DNA of 64,000 nucleotides from Bacteroidales bacterium (GTDB taxonomy: Bacteria; Bacteroidota; Bacteroidia; Bacteroidales; UBA3663). The position numbers and the translations under genes were made by a program. A model generated the notes under the pieces. That model had not been told where the DNA came from, ran no database searches, and saw nothing but the letters and a program-made list of their open reading frames with translations. The stretch is from assembly GCA_017561935.1 (NCBI GenBank), contig JAFZBE010000041.1, positions 41,454-105,453 of the forward strand. Reading direction: 5' to 3'. This document shows, in pieces, positions 55,001 through 61,717 of this stretch. The first letter of the stretch is position 1, and every line of letters starts with the position of its first letter.

Positions 55001-55764
55001 AAGGGGAAATTGGTGTTCGAAGCGTCCCAGCCGTGGTTGTAGTAGAAGAAATATACGGGGCCCAGCGAGCCGTCGGGCATGACTTCGCGCACCACGCGGC
55101 CGATGCCGTCACCATCGTTGGGATCGTCCTTCTTGTGCAGACAGATGCCGTAGTGGCCGATAGCCAGCAGACGCGAGCCCGTTTCGGCCGACGATACATA
55201 CCAACCTACGCGTTGGTGCATGACGGCCTTGAGTCCCTCGCGGCGGAACTGGTTGGGGAATTGCTCCATCGTGCTCACCTTGTGGAGCGAGCCATCGGGG
55301 TTATAGACCTTGCGCTTGCCGTCCATGATGTCAGCAGGCAGCGTGTATTCGGGGAAGAGGATCTCAGGAGCAGTCCATTGGTAGCCATCCTCGGAACTTT
55401 GCATCCACGTGATGCCCGAGGGGATATGTTCGCCCAGCGGGTCGCTGAGGAAGTGCATCCAGAACTTTCCCTGCCAATAGACCATCATGGGCTGGTGGTT
55501 GTAGGTCCAGCCTTTCGAGTCCTCGGCAGGATAGAGCACCTCTTCCTTGGCAGGGCAGACGGTGGTGCCCAGCGGCGCTTCGAGACCACGGCTGCGCGAA
55601 GTGCGCATCGTCTGAATGTTGTGCACACCGATAGCAGGCGCCAATCCTCCATCAAGCAGATAGGGATTGCTGAGCGTCGTGCCGGTGTAGTGTATCTCCT
55701 GGGCAGAGGAGGGGACGAGACAAGCGAAGAACAGAAACAGGATTGTTAGAACGGATGCTTTCAT
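52018..55764 (-). CDS. BNR-like domain fused to an (alpha/alpha)6 glycoside hydrolase
   Basis: The 1248-residue secreted protein (signal TILFLFFACLVPSSAQ) begins with a sialidase-like propeller (about 20-600) with QSSEDGYQWTAPE and HSEDGGVTWDTLV. After eight Ser-Asn-Pro triplets (about 611-641), a helical glycosidase domain follows (about 690-1248) with SYADNYNLIACAVSHHIMEARW, GRYSANKLMFHQNRRPTINSYM and the acid-rich HAWTGRPTCEWDGAIWPFAT. This resembles MGH1-like/GH63-type barrels, but the family is not certain. ATG 55764 starts the signal peptide. Domain order is the mirror of the GH78 fusion 2 kb away. Confidence 0.75.
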   Translation of the reverse strand: MKASVLTILFLFFACLVPSSAQEIHYTGTTLSNPYLLDGGLAPAIGVHNIQTMRTSRSRGLEAPLGTTVCPAKEEVLYPAEDSKGWTYNHQPMMVYWQGKFWMHFLSDPLGEHIPSGITWMQSSEDGYQWTAPEILFPEYTLPADIMDGKRKVYNPDGSLHKVSTMEQFPNQFRREGLKAVMHQRVGWYVSSAETGSRLLAIGHYGICLHKKDDPNDGDGIGRVVREVMPDGSLGPVYFFYYNHGWDASNTNFPFYTKAKDKKFRKAVEEILTSPLYWMQFVEECDRQDPHLPLTNEYKAFNYYTLPDGETIVSLWKHALTSHSEDGGVTWDTLVHRAPGFVNSNAKIWGQRLTDGMYATVYNPSEFRWPLAISLSADGLDYQTLNLVHGDISQMRYGGNYKSNGPQYVRGILPAFAGHRAADGKHWDSHPLAGNGVPCDSDLWVTYSVNKEDMWVAHIPVPVRTRATSHSRRDEIAKAKTLADLTEWNLYSPVLAPISLKDELSMGRPKAQLVLSDADPFDYAKADRLFPAVRHLFANFDITPSQNNHGELQIEFCDAQGNPCSRLCWQPDGQVTIKTGARYTTVLKQYEPGTTYHVTADVNLNTRMIEVHISNSSNPSNPSNPSNPSNPSNPSNPSNPSHKRSILYAPISQIERLTFRTGPRRIDLTPDTKADRTEYEDLPDAEAMDPKASFAIANVTTADRDLKAVIAPHIAQDLITGPQVLPALLKWSNYSHYVDYFNTMEDENIVQLIPNSEAAEWMEREIPLFECPDREMEEMYYFRWWTLRKHIIQTDLGHAQTEFLVERSYADNYNLIACAVSHHIMEARWLHNNLYAIDEAYNWLRGNDGKPMEKFHKFSDLVPFALMQDAKVIGTTEWLRDLREDFVEDMQWWDENHLWCNVAKDARLGKDEEGVTKPFAAGDSLYWQGDVQDGMEESISGGRYSANKLMFHQNRRPTINSYMYGNFATLAEVFPEGAKLGSQLNFAERAAHLKRLVNEKLWDDGLQFFCTRDKFDSLCQVRELIGYLPWYTGLADDDAEKYAPAWLQLTDPDGFLAPYGMTTAERRHPLFRHAWTGRPTCEWDGAIWPFATSQTLTALANVMNDYPQTAALLPDTLFYQHLKLYTESMHHRGHPYVGEYLDEQTGAWLWGDAERSRYYNHSTYNDLIISGLVGLRPSLQNEISINPLVPAGQWSWFCLDNVVYHEHVLTILWDETGLRYGQGQGLTLLVDGKRVANRSTLGKLVWKL
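53841..53931 (-). repeat. 9-bp coding repeat array encoding Ser-Asn-Pro
   Basis: About ten copies of GGGTTTGAG or GGGTTTGAA, read on the minus strand as TCA AAC CCC. The DNA unit is the same as at 46874 but in another reading frame. Confidence 0.92.
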
Positions 55765-55795
55765 TGTGTGTGGATTGAGGTTTCGATTCAGTACG

Positions 55796-55803
55796 CAAAA
55801 ATA
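55796..55803 (-). promoter_or_regulatory. -7 box candidate for the BNR/glycosidase gene
   Basis: TATTTTTG on the minus strand, 31 bp before the ATG. No -33 TTTG at the right distance. Confidence 0.45.
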
Positions 55804-55886
55804 ACGCAATACATTGAGAATTCCTATTTTTCGATTGTATTTTTGCAGTTTTGTCTGTAATATGACCGAATATCGAAACATTTGGC

Positions 55887-55934
55887 AAATCGACCATTCG
55901 ATTTTTGCACGAAAATTAGCATTATTCGTGCAAA
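55887..55934. promoter_or_regulatory. Two dyads upstream of fishbone element A
   Basis: AAATCGA (55887-55893)/TCGATTT (55898-55904), and TTTGCACGAA (55904-55913)/TTCGTGCAAA (55925-55934), both perfect. They lie where a regulator could act on the -7 box at 55940. Confidence 0.55.
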
Positions 55935-55939
55935 TGTGT

Positions 55940-56282
55940 TATATTTGCAGCGTCCATTTCGACAAATCGAAAACAAAAGCGGAATATAACAAGGAAAGGA
56001 GGTGAAAATGGATTTGAGACGTGGGCTTCAATAGCCCGTCTCACAATCCGGAAAATTGTCGCCTCAATGGTGACATAAAATTGCTATCGCATAAAATCCA
56101 TCCGGCCCCTTTTACGCTTAATTTGTAGCACAATCGGGACGAGCTTTATTTTATGCACGCAGTGCAATTTTATGTGACCTATTGGAGGTCACAATTTTCC
56201 GGCAGAGTCTCGGCTATTGAAGCCGGAGACGAGGCCATTTTCACCAAAATATCAATGAAAGCATTTGTTGTTATATAGAAGC
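55940..56282 (+). repeat. Fishbone palindromic element A (complete)
   Basis: TATATTTG (55940-55947) is followed by a leader with a small TTTCGA/TCGAAA hairpin, then AAAGGAGGTGAAAATGG. Long-range paired arms: 56001-56011 with 56235-56245, 56048-56059 with 56191-56202, 56074-56084 with 56164-56174, 56089-56097 with 56148-56156. Between them are side hairpins on both strands: 56016-56042 and 56207-56230, then 56058-56074 and 56174-56192. It ends TTGTTATATAGAAGC, inverted relative to GCGGAATATAACAA near the start. No protein-coding gene is evident apart from a possible 8-codon frame. Confidence 0.85.
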
Positions 56283-56380
56283 GTCCATTTCGATAGTCGA
56301 AAACAGAAGCGGAATATAACAAGCAAAGGAGGTAAAATTGCTATCGCATAAAATCCATCCGGCCCCTTTTACGCGGACGG
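56281..56380 (+). repeat. Fishbone element B (collapsed copy)
   Basis: It begins directly at the end of A with the same leader, then jumps from GGAGGT to AAAATTGCTATCGCATAA. The missing 75 bp lie between two AAAAT motifs of A. It has no right arm. Confidence 0.8.
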
Positions 56381-56460
56381 CATCGTCTCAGTGAGGAACA
56401 AGATGAAGATCACATCAATTCAATTTGCCGCCACTTTTCCAAGTGGACTCAAAAATGTTT

Positions 56461-57738
56461 TTAATCTTTCAGTGTAGTAATCGGAACAATATAGATTCCA
56501 TCCTCTCGTTGATATGCATATTCGCCAACAGCGGTCAGAATCATGAGGAACGAGGGTTTCTTCATTTTGGTGGTATCCAATTTGCCGGTCAATTCAGTTA
56601 GTGTTTTTATTCCTTCATGAATCAAATCGTCTCCGCCGAGTTTGATTTCTATCAGACCATATTCACCATTGCGAAGATGAACAACAGCATCGCACTCAAG
56701 ATTATTCTTGTCGCGATAGTGAAATACTTTCCCATTCAACGCTTCGGCATATACGCGAAGGTCTCGCATGCAAAGGGTTTCGAAAAACAGCCCAAAAGTG
56801 TTCAAATCATTTATTAGGTCGTTTGGCCCCAAGCCCATTGCCGCAGTCGCAATAGAAGGGTCTGTAAAATACCGTGTATCTGATGTGCGAATGGCAGTCT
56901 TAGAGCGAAGGTTGGGATTCCAGGCTTCAACATCTTCAATCACAAAAATCTTCTTTAAGGCATTGATGTAAGATGCTACGGTATCTTCTCCAAGCGAATC
57001 AGATTCGTTCGCAATCAAGTCTGCTCTAATCGTGCTATACGAAGCTTGGGTTCCTTGATTCCTGGAATACGAACGGAGAAGACGATGAACTCGAACAGGA
57101 TCACGTTGCACACCATCTGCCAGAGAGACATCACGCTTCTCAACCGCATCAACATAGTCGAATGCTTGGTCAAGTGCGATATCCTTATCCATGTCAACCG
57201 CTAACGGCCATCCACCCCTGCATGTTAGAAATGCTATATCCTCCAGATTGGCAGATGATAATCCCGCAACAGGCTTGGCATCTTTGAAGAGATCTGATAA
57301 AGAAACTTCTCCTGTTGAATCTCCCGACTCCCATAATGACATCGGGCGCATCTTGAGCCATCCTATTCGACCAGTTCCTGAATGTATAACATCATTCATA
57401 TTAGCTGGCACTGATGATCCTGTCAGAATATACAATCCTAAACTATCACTGTGGTCGCAATCGAAACGAATGGCATCCCACAAGCTGGGTGCTACTTGCC
57501 ATTCATCAATCAGTTTCGGTTTGTCTCCTCGGAGCAAAAGCGATGGATTCATTTTTGCCAGTTGCTTGTTTTGATCTACCTTGCCTGGCTCTGAAATGTA
57601 AAGAACGCTCTTTGCAATTTGTTCAGCAGTAGTTGTCTTTCCACACCATTTTGCTCCCTCAATCAGCACGCCACCCTTGCCGGCAAGTTTGCGGGCAAGA
57701 AGCCTATCTGCAATTCTTGGCCTGTATTCCCTTTTCAT
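56461..57738 (-). CDS. AAA ATPase with DUF4143 nuclease-like tail
   Basis: The 425-residue protein has a P-loop near the start (IEGAKWCGKTTTAEQ), a Walker B-like KLIDEWQVAP and YILTGSSVP, as in the AAA_14 family. The C-terminal half (DUF4143) ends in a PD-(D/E)XK-like pattern, NNLECDAVVHL and GLIEIKLGG. Such proteins are common in Bacteroidales and are often copied between strains; their role is not known. The gene is more AT-rich than neighbours. It is next to the fishbone elements and its upstream region has a 23-bp triple repeat. Confidence 0.88.
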   Translation of the reverse strand: MKREYRPRIADRLLARKLAGKGGVLIEGAKWCGKTTTAEQIAKSVLYISEPGKVDQNKQLAKMNPSLLLRGDKPKLIDEWQVAPSLWDAIRFDCDHSDSLGLYILTGSSVPANMNDVIHSGTGRIGWLKMRPMSLWESGDSTGEVSLSDLFKDAKPVAGLSSANLEDIAFLTCRGGWPLAVDMDKDIALDQAFDYVDAVEKRDVSLADGVQRDPVRVHRLLRSYSRNQGTQASYSTIRADLIANESDSLGEDTVASYINALKKIFVIEDVEAWNPNLRSKTAIRTSDTRYFTDPSIATAAMGLGPNDLINDLNTFGLFFETLCMRDLRVYAEALNGKVFHYRDKNNLECDAVVHLRNGEYGLIEIKLGGDDLIHEGIKTLTELTGKLDTTKMKKPSFLMILTAVGEYAYQREDGIYIVPITTLKD

Positions 57739-57796
57739 AATGTATTCTGGTTTATGACTCTATTTTGCATGCAAATATATAAGAAAAAAGGCAATT

Positions 57797-57860
57797 CGGT
57801 CATTTGGCTGTGTTTTAATCGGTCATTTGGCCGTGTTTTATGCGGTCATTTGGCGATTTT
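57797..57860. repeat. Three direct repeats of CGGTCATTTGGC, 23-bp period
   Basis: Copies start at 57797, 57820 and 57843; the first two share the following TGTTTTA with one change. The site lies upstream of the AAA/DUF4143 gene (start 57738), so it may be its operator. Confidence 0.8.
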
Positions 57861-57890
57861 GCTTTGCAAATATAACAAAAAACGATAAAA

Positions 57891-57922
57891 AAGAGGATGT
57901 GCCCAATGGGATACATCCTCTT
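57891..57922 (-). terminator. Terminator of the SPFH gene
   Basis: AAGAGGATGT (57891-57900) and ACATCCTCTT (57913-57922) form a perfect 10-bp stem; the minus strand continues TTTTATC. Confidence 0.8.
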
Positions 57923-57940
57923 GAAACAGTTATCATATTT

Positions 57941-58867
57941 TTATTGCTTCTTGCCGATGATGCTGGACATGTCGAGCATCATGTTCTGTCCGCTCATCAC
58001 AGTGGGGACGGTGCCGTTCCATTTCTCGATCCAATCTTCCTGGACGATGAGGGGACTGAGCGAGGCGGCGATGGTGCGGTTGTAGTATGCTTCGGCATCG
58101 GCCTTGATCTGCATGGCTTCGGCAGCACCATTGGCTTCGGCGATACGTATCTTTGCTTCGGCTTCGGCTTCCTTCACCTTGTTCTCGGCCTTGAGGGCTG
58201 ACTGCACGGCAGCGTTCTTCTCGTTGATCATTTGTGCCAGCGACTGGGGAGGCGTGATCTGCGAGGTGAACTCCTCGACGATGAAGCCTTCGTCCATCAG
58301 TGAGGACTCCAGACGGGTACGTACGTCACGCTCGAAGTTGGCGCGGTTGGACATCAGCGAATCGGAGGTGTACTGGTTGGCGCAGGTACGGTAAGCCTCG
58401 TAGATGCAGGTGCGGATATATCCGTTCTCAAGATCCTCGATGCCCTTGCGGTACTTGGTGAAGATGTCGCAAGCCTTCTCGGGATTGATGCGGTAGGCGA
58501 TGGTGGGATCCATCGAGAATACCGACGCATCCTTGGCATTGACGTTGAACGCCTCGTAGTTTTTGCGCTGGATGTAGGTGGGGTAGGAGAAGACGCTGGT
58601 GGTGATGGGATTGTAGAAGACCCAACCCTTGCAGGTGCCTTCGACTCCGCCGTAGTCCTGTTCGTTGGCCGACCACTTGTGGAACTTGATGCCGATCTCA
58701 CCCGAGTCGATCACGGTGCATGATGCGTTGAGCGTGATGATGGCGGCAATGAGGCAGCAGATGGCGATCCAGAAGGCGGGACGTGCCAGAAACGTGCCGT
58801 TCCCATTTGCGCGACGAGGGTTGTTGTTCACTTCCTCGTAGGGAGTGTAGGTGTTTTTGTTTGCCAT
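57941..58867 (-). CDS. SPFH/Band 7 (prohibitin-like) membrane protein
   Basis: The 308-residue protein has one transmembrane helix (WIAICCLIAAIITLNASC, about 32-50), then an SPFH domain (VIDSGEIGIKFHKW, DASVFSMDPTIAYRINPEKA, LESSLMDEGFIVEEFTSQ) and a coiled-coil region (KAENKVKEAEAEAKIRIAEANGAAEAM). Band 7 proteins form large ring-like assemblies that scaffold membranes and proteases. The two genes on its 5' side, YbjQ and PspC-like, are also stress or envelope associated, so a shared role is possible but not shown. Confidence 0.9.
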   Translation of the reverse strand: MANKNTYTPYEEVNNNPRRANGNGTFLARPAFWIAICCLIAAIITLNASCTVIDSGEIGIKFHKWSANEQDYGGVEGTCKGWVFYNPITTSVFSYPTYIQRKNYEAFNVNAKDASVFSMDPTIAYRINPEKACDIFTKYRKGIEDLENGYIRTCIYEAYRTCANQYTSDSLMSNRANFERDVRTRLESSLMDEGFIVEEFTSQITPPQSLAQMINEKNAAVQSALKAENKVKEAEAEAKIRIAEANGAAEAMQIKADAEAYYNRTIAASLSPLIVQEDWIEKWNGTVPTVMSGQNMMLDMSSIIGKKQ

Positions 58868-58875
58868 TGTTGTTA

Positions 58876-59015
58876 TTAGGAGTTATTAGGAGTTAATAGG
58901 AGTTAACAGGAGTTAGTGGGAGTTAGCGGACGTTACTTTCGCCTGTAGAATTCTGGAGCCACAGAACAATCGTCCGTTAACTCCTGCGCGTCAGCGCTAA
59001 CTTCCGTTAACTCCC
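58876..59015. repeat. Dispersed GGAGTTAA-type palindromic element, copy 2
   Basis: Five GGAGTTA-type 10-bp units lead to the 28-bp core that starts GGAGTTAGCGGACGTTAC, identical to the copy at 20.96 kb. The right arm has CGTCCGTTAACTCC and TTCCGTTAACTCCC. Confidence 0.82.
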
Positions 59016-59027
59016 GATGATACTTTT

Positions 59028-59348
59028 CTATGAAATCTTCACTGCGGTGCCGCTGCACGATACCATGAGCATGGAGTTGGCCTGTCCCACAGTCTCGTAG
59101 TCGAGGTCGATGGCGACGACGGCGTTGGCACCCATTGCTGCAGCGCGTTCCTCCATTTCCTTGAGGGCTGCATTCTTGGCTTCGATGAGTACATCCTCGT
59201 AGGAGCCGGCGCGTCCGCCAAAGAAGTCGTGGATGGAGGCCATGAAGTCCTTCAAAACGTTGGCACCGATGATGACTTCGCCAGTGACGATGCCGTAATA
59301 AGTCTCAATGTTGTGACCTTGAATGGTCGGGGTGGTTGATAGGATCAT
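59028..59348 (-). CDS. YbjQ/UPF0145 family protein
   Basis: The 106-residue protein fits the UPF0145 (YbjQ) family: [25 protein letters not shown] at the start, then [24 protein letters not shown] and [17 protein letters not shown]. It is sometimes annotated as a heavy-metal-binding domain, but its role is not established. Homologues form a pentameric barrel. It lies between the PspC-domain gene and the SPFH gene on the same strand. Confidence 0.92.
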   Translation of the reverse strand: MILSTTPTIQGHNIETYYGIVTGEVIIGANVLKDFMASIHDFFGGRAGSYEDVLIEAKNAALKEMEERAAAMGANAVVAIDLDYETVGQANSMLMVSCSGTAVKIS

Positions 59349-59382
59349 ATTGGTAAGGAGTTTAAATAGTTAATAATGAGGA

Positions 59383-59468
59383 GACCCCCTCTTTCCCCCT
59401 GCTTAGGGGGAGGACTTGCTTGTCCGGGGCTTGGTTCTTCCCCCTATGCAGGGGGATAAGAGGGGGTC
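59383..59468. repeat. 86-bp C/G-rich palindrome
   Basis: GACCCCCTCTT (59383-59393) pairs with AAGAGGGGGTC (59458-59468). Inside, CCCCCTGC and GCAGGGGG, and TAGGGGGA and TCCCCCTA, form further pairs. It lies just after the PspC gene on the minus strand and may stop transcription. Confidence 0.8.
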
Positions 59469-59473
59469 CTGAC

Positions 59474-59680
59474 TTAACCTTCTATCTGCTTGAGCTCATG
59501 CTTCGGCATGGCCAAAGCCAGGATGAAGTACATGATGATTCCCGGGAACCAGGAGGTGAGGAAGGTGAGAGCGAAATAGACCACACGCACGAGGGTGGGA
59601 TCCAAGTCGAAGTACTCAGCCAGGCCGCCGCATACGCCGCAGACCTTCTTTCTGATGCTTTTGGTCAATCTCTTTGTCAT
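59474..59680 (-). CDS. PspC-domain small membrane protein
   Basis: The 68-residue protein has the PspC motif KKVCGVCGGLAEYFDLDPTLVRV followed by one long hydrophobic helix (FLTSWFPGIIMYFILALAM). ATG 59680 begins exactly at the family start; the frame further upstream is not coding. PspC domains sense envelope stress in phage-shock systems; in Bacteroidetes such short proteins often stand alone. Its promoter box is at 59734-59727. Confidence 0.9.
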   Translation of the reverse strand: MTKRLTKSIRKKVCGVCGGLAEYFDLDPTLVRVVYFALTFLTSWFPGIIMYFILALAMPKHELKQIEG

Positions 59681-59726
59681 AGTCGTATATTTTAAAATTG
59701 TTAGTATTACTTGTTTTTTTACACTG

Positions 59727-59734
59727 CAAAGATA
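59727..59734 (-). promoter_or_regulatory. -7 box for the PspC gene
   Basis: TATCTTTG on the minus strand, 46 bp before the ATG. No -33 TTTG at the usual distance. Confidence 0.5.
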
Positions 59735-59816
59735 CGACAATGGGAGAGAAGGACGTATATCTTGACAATATTGTTTTGCGAAAAGTAGCCGGAAGGTAAA
59801 ACGTCTTGCAACCTTG

Positions 59817-61175
59817 TCACCACTCGAAATCCGTGATGCCCACCTCACTTTGGCGGATGTCGGGACGTACGCAAACCATCTTGACGGGGGCGGCGATGCG
59901 GTAGAAACCCTCGCGACGCTCGTTGCGTGGGATGAAGTCCTCGATGTTGTCGAGTCCGTCGAGCTGGTCGCGCATCTTCTTCTCGATCTTGGCGCGGATG
60001 GGGGCAAGGTTGTCGGGGAAGATGACGTCTTCGGTTTCGACGAACTTCTTTCGGCAATAGATGGTTCGATAAAGAGCTTCGATCTTGCGTTGCTCAGGGG
60101 TATAGCAGAGGGGAAGGCCTTTCTTATTATATTTATATGTATAGACGAGGATGAGGCTGTAGAGCGCTGCCTCCTGCTGGTTGAGACGCAGGCTGCGACC
60201 AATCTGCGGGAATTCAAATTCCGACTTGTTGGGCCACAGGACGATGCGGCTCTCCTTGGGCTCGGATTGCACGAGCAGGTTGAAGAAGTCGCGGTAATAG
60301 CCGTAATAGCTGAAGTGCCCCAGGTGGTTCTCGTTGTCGAGCGGACGCACAGCCGTCATTCCTGGGCTGGCCTGGCGATTGTAGTCGTCGAGGAACTTGC
60401 GGATATGTGCCTGTGGGGTGTCGGTGATTTCGATGCGCAGCAGGTCGGTCGAGCCGAGGTTGATGAGCAGGGAGGGACGCGCATTGCGCAGGTCGGACAG
60501 CTGCATGCTTCGCACAAACACCTGCTGGCAGAAAGTGGAGCTGTCCATCTCTTCCATGCGATCATAAAGATGGTCGATCTGCTGGCCCGTCTTGGTGGGC
60601 GCGAAGTATTCGAGCATCTTCTTTATGATGACGGGATCCTGTTTGCAAAGACTCTGGACAATGTGCTCGACGAAGAAGAACTGGAGACCATTCTGTTGAA
60701 GCATGAGTTTCATCAGCTCCCATTCGTCGATAATCTCGCGATGGATAGCGTCGTTGTCTTCGGTCTCGAAATAAATGATGTAGGTGCCGAGGTCGCCGCT
60801 GCGGTGGCTGATGTGACTCGAAACGACTTCACATTGCTGTCCGTCTTCGTCGAGCAGACAATAACGCAGGGTTAGCAGGAGCAATGCCTCGTGACGTTCG
60901 AGGATGCGGTCGGTGCTGCCCAGCTCGGTGAGCGACTGGAGGATCTGATGACGGGTCGAAAGATCGAGGGAGCGGAGTTGCCTGATGGCTTCGGAAAGGG
61001 TGAGGCGGGAAGCTTCGGTCATCAATGTGTGATCGAAGTTGTATTGCTGCTCCAGCACCATGAGCTTCTTTATTTCGTCTGCATCAATGCGGCTGTCGGC
61101 CTTGATCATTCGCGTGATGACGAGCAGCAGGGCGACGAGGCTTTTATGGTCTAAGCGCTTGAACTTGGTTTCCAT
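59817..61175 (-). CDS. Hypothetical protein with TerB-like N-terminus
   Basis: A 452-residue cytoplasmic protein. The first 110 residues (LVALLLVITRMIKADSRIDADEIKKL, HEALLLLTLRYCLLDEDGQQ) resemble the TerB helical domain, with paired acidic residues after hydrophobic helices. The remaining 340 residues, containing IYFETEDNDAIHREIIDEW and LNQQEAALYSLILVYTYKY, have no recognised family. There is no signal peptide. It has a good promoter and a leader of about 145 nt, and heads the minus-strand group TerB-PspC-YbjQ-SPFH, though gaps and hairpins suggest separate transcripts. Confidence 0.65.
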   Translation of the reverse strand: METKFKRLDHKSLVALLLVITRMIKADSRIDADEIKKLMVLEQQYNFDHTLMTEASRLTLSEAIRQLRSLDLSTRHQILQSLTELGSTDRILERHEALLLLTLRYCLLDEDGQQCEVVSSHISHRSGDLGTYIIYFETEDNDAIHREIIDEWELMKLMLQQNGLQFFFVEHIVQSLCKQDPVIIKKMLEYFAPTKTGQQIDHLYDRMEEMDSSTFCQQVFVRSMQLSDLRNARPSLLINLGSTDLLRIEITDTPQAHIRKFLDDYNRQASPGMTAVRPLDNENHLGHFSYYGYYRDFFNLLVQSEPKESRIVLWPNKSEFEFPQIGRSLRLNQQEAALYSLILVYTYKYNKKGLPLCYTPEQRKIEALYRTIYCRKKFVETEDVIFPDNLAPIRAKIEKKMRDQLDGLDNIEDFIPRNERREGFYRIAAPVKMVCVRPDIRQSEVGITDFEW

Positions 61176-61325
61176 TGTTCACAGTAATTATCTTGTAGAT
61201 ATAATAAACACGAATTGCCATAAATTATCATTAATTTCTTTTTGGCTTCGGTTTGTACAAGCATATAATTCATGATCATTCGTGATAATTCATGTTAAAG
61301 AAAACAATTGTCGAAAAATACGTCG

Positions 61326-61357
61326 CAAAGGTAGTGAGTTTCGGCAAATTCTCCAAA
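61326..61357 (-). promoter_or_regulatory. Promoter for the TerB-like gene
   Basis: On the minus strand TTTG (61357-61354), 20 bp, TACCTTTG (61333-61326), an exact match; leader about 145 nt. Confidence 0.7.
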
Positions 61358-61458
61358 TTTTGCCGAGAGTTTTTGCAAAATATTGCATGGCTTCTATCAA
61401 AATGAACACAAAAATGGAAATTCTTGCCGCCAAATGCTTTTATTACCGTTTTTTTGAC

Positions 61459-61694
61459 TATATTTGCAGCATCCATTTCGATTAGTCGAAAACAAAAACG
61501 GATAATAACAAGAAAAGGAGGCAAAAATGGATTTGAGACGTGGGCTTCAATAGCCCGTCTCACAATCCGGAAAATTGCAGGTCCAATACCTGCATAAAAT
61601 TGCCCTACGGGCATAAAATAAATTGTCTCTGCTATTGAAGCCAGAGACGATGCCATTTTCACCATAATATTATATGTTTTTGTTATATAGAAGC
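61459..61694 (+). repeat. Fishbone palindromic element C (complete, shorter core)
   Basis: TATATTTG (61459-61466) and the shared leader precede AAAAGGAGGCAAAAATGG. Outer arms 61520-61530 and 61653-61663; side hairpins 61535-61561 (the same GAGACGTGGGCTTCAATAGC sequence as in A) and 61625-61648; inner hairpins 61577-61593 and 61602-61612. It ends with the same TTGTTATATAGAAGC as A. It lies directly before the TrmH-family gene and may supply its promoter. Confidence 0.85.
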
Positions 61695-61717
61695 TGAATA
61701 ATTAGATTAACATCTCA

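Noticed and set aside
57797..57860. Short CRISPR-like array
   Set aside because: The conserved part is 12-20 bp, the period is 23 bp, and there is no room for spacers.
61276..61665. A 129-codon minus-strand frame running through fishbone element C
   Set aside because: The frame follows from the palindrome having no stop in this direction. Element A has a stop in the matching place, and the first half of the peptide is only the translated stems and loops.
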